Part shown: positions 5,162 through 7,191 of the stretch, piece after piece
Layout: each line of letters begins with the position of its first letter
Position numbering within the stretch: position 1 is the stretch's first letter
Assembly: GCA_938074585.1 (NCBI GenBank)
Contig: CALJEW010000045.1
Span: 1-7,191, forward strand
Reading direction: 5' to 3'
Origin: an uncultured Rhodospirillales bacterium
Lineage (GTDB): Bacteria > Pseudomonadota > Alphaproteobacteria > Rhodospirillales > Casp-alpha2
DNA length: 7,191 nt
Program-made: the position numbers and the translations under genes
Notes under the pieces: generated by a model
Seen by the model: the letters and a program-made list of their open reading frames with translations, nothing else
What the model was told of the DNA's origin: nothing
Database searches by the model: none

Positions 5162-6934
5162 ATGACCAATGACATAATATCTTTAAAATTTTGTGTGCTT
5201 TGTTTTTGCATGTTATTTTTAAATATCGCAAATCCAGCGTTTTCGGCGCGGCAAGATGGCTTGAACGAAGAGGGCCCATCATCCACACAAAAGAACAATC
5301 GCTACAAATCAGGAGCTAGCGTCGAAAAGGTCCAAGCGGCTTTAGCCAATATAGGTTTTTATTTAGGCAGCATTAACGGTCACTTAAACGATGAAACAAG
5401 TGCCGCTATTCGGATTTATCAAAAAACATCAGGTCTAAAAGTGGATGGCCAAATCACCCGCCAACTTTGGGATTTATTAAATAATGCTCATCAGGTGCGC
5501 GGCCTTTTAAAACACTTAGAGACTGTACGTAAGCAAGGCAAAGATAAAGCCCGCGCGGCCTTACTGGCCCATTCAGCGACTAAAAATCTAGTCAAAGATT
5601 TAAGCGACATTCGTGCTGATCCTACCCGAAAATACGATGAATGCTTTAAAACCCCAACCGTTCGTTGCTTGCTTTTTGAGGCCCAAGAAAGCGTAAAAGC
5701 TGTTCATAACCCCGAATTACGCGATTGGGCCTTGGGTGAAGTTTTGATTGCCCAAGCCCGCGCTGGATTAGGCGAATTGGCAATGCAAACCGCAGCCCGC
5801 ATTCTAGATCCCCGGTTGATAATGGTTGCTCTACACGACATTGCGGAAGCTCTGGCCAATGCTGGCAACTCTCAACAAGCCGTGAAAGCGGCACGGATCA
5901 TTCCGAATGCAAGAAAACGGGCCGAAGCTTTGACTAAAATCGCTCAAATTCACGCCCAGCAAGGGGACAAGTTAAGTACTCAGGTGGCCGTTGATGTTCT
6001 ATTTAAAATGCTCGTCGCCCTTCCGTCAAAACAGCAACAAATCTCAATTAAAACAAAAGTGGCCATCGCATTTAGTCACGTTGGCAGCCCCCTTCGGACA
6101 AGGAACCTCTTAGCTGAAACCGAAAACCAAAGCCGACAATTGTCAAATAAGGATCAACGAAGCCTTGGTTTAAGACATGTTGCAACGGCCTATGCGAGAT
6201 TGAAAAATCTTAAAAAGACACAAACCCTGTTATCGGAAATTACAAAAAAATCCGAACGAGAACCGATCTTAATTCATTTGGCATCGGCAATGGCGGCGGC
6301 GGGTAAAATCAAGGATGCTTTAGAAATCGCAAAATACATCACGCCGCGTTATCGGGCCGCCCCCTTAGGCTCGATTGCATTAGCCCAAGCTAAGTCCAAT
6401 GCCAGCACCGATGCTGGGGCAACACTTCAATTGGCCAAAAAATCCATCGAAGAAATCAAACTTCCCTACGCTCGCTCATTTGCACAAAGCCAACTGGCTG
6501 TAACAATGGCGCAAATAAGCAATATACTGACCCAAAGTAACAAAAAAAAAGTTTTATTTTTAAATGCATCTCAAATGGCGGCTCGGATAAAAGACAACCG
6601 ATTACGAGCCCACACTTTATGGTCGATCGCGCACGAACAACGCATTTCAGGGGGGCAACAAGCTGCAAACACAATGGAAGCCTTAGCCGACACAGCAACA
6701 AACGCCATAAAAAGTCGCTTGTCACAGGTCTGGTTATTTGCCGATTTAGCAGATCAACACGTCCGCCGGGGGGATGTGAAACAGAGTTGGAAAATGTTTG
6801 ATCGGGGCTTAAAAATAGGCCAAACCATCAACAATGCATGGGGCCGGGCCAGAGCTCTGGCCAAGTTAGCCCAAACGCTTCTTGAGCTTGAAACTCCAAG
6901 CAAAGGTCTTAGCATAAACATCTCTGCAAATTAA
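5162..6934 (+). CDS. Exported peptidoglycan-binding-like protein with alpha-helical repeats, function unknown
   Basis: I do not recognise a named family for the whole 590 residues. A signal peptide (hydrophobic about 10-22, likely cut near AFS-A, 28/29) sends it out of the cytoplasm. Residues about 52-108 match a peptidoglycan-binding domain of the PG_binding_1 kind: VEKVQAALANIGFYLGSING, then DETSAAIRIYQKTSGLKVDG. From about 187 to 577 come roughly eleven TPR/HEAT-like helical units of 30-44 residues with a recurring R-x2-AL-x2-IA-x-A-x3-G pattern, for example RDWALGEVLIAQARAG, RAEALTKIAQIHAQQGD and GRARALAKLAQ. The mature protein has only two cysteines, C160 and C169, which may form a disulfide. 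No enzyme motif is seen, so a scaffold or binding role in the envelope is the cautious inference. The ATG is the first start after an in-frame stop at 5135-5137, but it has no good ribosome site. A lipoprotein gene follows 92 nt later. Confidence 0.85.
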   Translation: MTNDIISLKFCVLCFCMLFLNIANPAFSARQDGLNEEGPSSTQKNNRYKSGASVEKVQAALANIGFYLGSINGHLNDETSAAIRIYQKTSGLKVDGQITRQLWDLLNNAHQVRGLLKHLETVRKQGKDKARAALLAHSATKNLVKDLSDIRADPTRKYDECFKTPTVRCLLFEAQESVKAVHNPELRDWALGEVLIAQARAGLGELAMQTAARILDPRLIMVALHDIAEALANAGNSQQAVKAARIIPNARKRAEALTKIAQIHAQQGDKLSTQVAVDVLFKMLVALPSKQQQISIKTKVAIAFSHVGSPLRTRNLLAETENQSRQLSNKDQRSLGLRHVATAYARLKNLKKTQTLLSEITKKSEREPILIHLASAMAAAGKIKDALEIAKYITPRYRAAPLGSIALAQAKSNASTDAGATLQLAKKSIEEIKLPYARSFAQSQLAVTMAQISNILTQSNKKKVLFLNASQMAARIKDNRLRAHTLWSIAHEQRISGGQQAANTMEALADTATNAIKSRLSQVWLFADLADQHVRRGDVKQSWKMFDRGLKIGQTINNAWGRARALAKLAQTLLELETPSKGLSINISAN

Positions 6935-6976
6935 AACTGATTTCAGAGGCTTGCTGCAGCCCGGCCCATATCCTAG

Positions 6977-6994
6977 AATCTCACCCAAGAGATT
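6977..6994 (+). repeat. Hairpin after the repeat-protein gene (copy 2 of a repeated stem)
   Basis: AATCTC (6977-6982) pairs perfectly with GAGATT (6989-6994) around the loop ACCCAA, 42 nt after the stop of the gene at 5162. No T-run follows directly, only GGTTTTACGG a few bases on, so termination is uncertain. The 19-nt stretch AATCTCACCCAAGAGATTA matches copy 1 (3583-3602) apart from the loop centre, which there is TGTC rather than CAA. Confidence 0.45.
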
Positions 6995-7026
6995 ACGGTT
7001 TTACGGATAATGGTTGGAAGTCGCAA

Positions 7027-7191
7027 ATGGTCACACAATTCAAATGGGCACGCATCGCCTTAATCGTCACTGCAATTGGCGTCTTAAGCAGCTGCGAAAC
7101 TGTCGACACAGTTAAGAATGTGTTTACTGACCCGGTTATTTTAGCCTGCCCCGAGACGCGTATTTTAGCCGATGCAGCAGAAATTATCCGT
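7027..7191 (+). CDS. Putative lipoprotein, N-terminal 55 residues only
   Basis: The frame is open from ATG 7027 to the window edge. It begins with a lipoprotein signal peptide: basic n-region MVTQFKWAR, hydrophobic IALIVTAIGV, and the lipobox LSSC with C23 as the lipidated residue. The next residue is Glu, not Asp, which gives no inner-membrane retention signal of the E. coli type. A second cysteine, C42, falls in ILACPETRILADAAEIIR. GGAAG (7016-7020) lies 6 nt before the ATG. An out-of-frame ATG at 7010 opens only a short frame. The rest of the protein is outside the window, so no function can be given. Its orientation and position 92 nt after the helical-repeat protein suggest, but do not prove, that the two envelope proteins are expressed together. 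Confidence 0.8.
   Translation, partial: MVTQFKWARIALIVTAIGVLSSCETVDTVKNVFTDPVILACPETRILADAAEIIR

Noticed and set aside
6935..7026. Intrinsic terminator after the repeat-protein gene
   Set aside because: GGCT...AGCC near 6949-6962 and the AATCTC hairpin both lack a following T-run, so no terminator can be called and readthrough to the lipoprotein remains possible.

Overview
The window reads as a chromosomal stretch of an alphaproteobacterium of moderate G+C content. This rests on gene content and style: a YqgE/AlgH (UPF0301) protein, a long ScsB-type DsbD, a Prx5-type peroxiredoxin, and a homoserine kinase of the aminoglycoside-phosphotransferase fold directly followed by RNase HI. That last pair is common in alphaproteobacteria. 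No tRNA, rRNA, CRISPR array, insertion sequence or phage gene is visible. Seven protein genes are present, two of them cut by the window edges, plus one probable gene relic.

Layout. 1-406 (-): N-terminal three quarters of algH/yqgE, diverging from the next gene. 407-595: divergent intergenic region with a strong but oddly placed Shine-Dalgarno sequence for algH. 596-2758 (+): dsbD (ScsB type), a membrane electron conduit that carries reducing power from the cytoplasm to the envelope. 2759-2842: AT-rich leader. 2843-3325 (+): cytosolic peroxiredoxin, closed by a clear intrinsic terminator at 3349-3380. 3391-3576 (-): a relic resembling the C-terminal part of an MFS transporter. 3600-5042 (-): thrB then rnhA, 18 nt apart and probably one operon. 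5043-5161: divergent promoter region with a 13-nt palindrome. 5162-6934 (+): exported protein with a peptidoglycan-binding-like domain followed by about eleven alpha-helical repeats. 7027-7191 (+): start of a lipoprotein, probably co-oriented with the previous gene.

How they fit together. dsbD and the peroxiredoxin share a thiol-redox theme but act in different compartments. thrB (threonine synthesis) and rnhA (RNA-DNA hybrid removal) are housekeeping genes that travel together without an obvious shared pathway. The repeat protein and lipoprotein look like an uncharacterised envelope pair. Three of the seven genes (dsbD, the peroxiredoxin and rnhA) must start at TTG. A matching hairpin (AATCTCACC...GAGATTA) lies just after rnhA and again just after the repeat-protein gene.

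I do not see a clear new defence or mobile system. The least explained pieces are the repeat-protein/lipoprotein pair, the algH start region, the repeated hairpin and the transporter relic.
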